Below are positions 33,554 through 33,723 of a DNA stretch of 33,723 nt, piece by piece. The stretch comes from Streptomyces sp. ISL-96 (GTDB lineage Bacteria > Actinomycetota > Actinomycetes > Streptomycetales > Streptomycetaceae), in NCBI RefSeq assembly GCF_018614035.1, contig NZ_JAGGPA010000094.1:1-33723 (forward strand), read 5' to 3'. The notes under the pieces are model-generated. The model made no database searches and was not told where the DNA came from. It saw only the letters and a program-made list of their open reading frames with translations. The first letter of the stretch is position 1. Every line of letters begins with the position of its first letter. A program made the position numbers and the translations under genes.

Positions 33554-33723
33554 ATGCACCCCGATAACGCCCTCATCACCTTCGAGCAGGAAGGATCACG
33601 CGTCCTTGCGTGGGTCAGCGCGTCGTCCTTCTCGCCCGTGGACAGCTCTTCCGAACGGGACCGCCGGTACGACTACCTCACCGCTCCCCTCCGCCAGCGC
33701 CCCCTAGAACCCGTACTTCGCGG
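33554..33723 (+). CDS. 5' end of a further gene, cut by window end
   Basis: An ATG at 33554 follows GGAGAAAG and opens a frame that stays open for 56 codons to the window edge. It begins MHPDNALITFEQEGSRVLAW. The visible part has ordinary high-GC codon use and no signal peptide. It is too short to identify; it continues the conjugation operon direction. Confidence 0.5.
   Translation, partial: MHPDNALITFEQEGSRVLAWVSASSFSPVDSSSERDRRYDYLTAPLRQRPLEPVLR

Noticed and set aside
1..33723. CRISPR arrays, tRNA or rRNA genes, insertion sequences with terminal repeats
   Set aside because: Reading through both strands I saw no regularly spaced repeats, no tRNA cloverleaf-like segment with a T-loop signature, and no transposase with flanking inverted repeats.

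Overview
The window looks like accessory chromosome or plasmid DNA from a high-GC actinomycete, most likely Streptomyces. G+C is very high, GTG and TTG starts occur, genes are tightly coupled, and the right third is a conjugation gene set of a kind I know from Streptomyces integrative elements and large plasmids. I see no tRNA, rRNA, CRISPR array, attachment site or intact integrase, so the element boundaries probably lie outside the window.

Left part (about 0.6-20 kb): a candidate anti-invader island. A soluble Hanks-type Ser/Thr kinase (667-1854) is followed by four genes joined by 1-4 base stop/start overlaps. They encode a SNF2-type helicase (1965-5162), an 1892-residue Eco57I/PglX-type adenine DNA methylase (5162-10840), a 2282-residue DEAD helicase with several Cys pairs, DUF1998 and Vsr-like C-terminal modules (10837-17685), and a UvrD/Rep helicase with a RelE/ParE-like N-terminus (17685-20012). 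The parts recall DISARM class 1 (DrmD, DrmMI, DrmA/DrmB), Druantia DruE and BREX/Pgl (PglX, a kinase). The set matches none of them: there is no PLD protein (DrmC), no PglZ and no BREX AAA+ ATPase, while the RelE-UvrD fusion is extra. A small divergent winged-helix-like gene (17-268) lies upstream.

Middle (about 20-24.4 kb): a scrambled accessory segment. It holds a truncated, frameshifted copy of a DNA methylase gene fused to a probable recombinase tail, a BRCT plus PD-(D/E)XK protein (20792-21631), two small unknown genes (21816-22421 and 22515-22739), a broken DUF5655-type nuclease gene, a strong hairpin, and the intact beta-class methylase on the minus strand (23602-24348). The intact and broken methylase copies form direct repeats of about 325 bp, 3.4 kb apart.

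Right part (about 24.8-33.7 kb): a conjugative type IV secretion module on the plus strand. In order it encodes a secreted transglycosylase/NlpC-P60 wall hydrolase, a small DUF6112-like membrane protein, a single-pass VirB8/TcpC-like protein, a TrbL/VirB6-like polytopic protein with an apparent 3' frameshift, an SCO6880/PrgI-like protein, a DUF6238-like protein, a VirB4-like ATPase, two small unknown proteins, and the start of another gene cut by the window end. No relaxase or coupling protein is visible. My reading is that the conjugative element carries the defence island as cargo; this is inference from adjacency.
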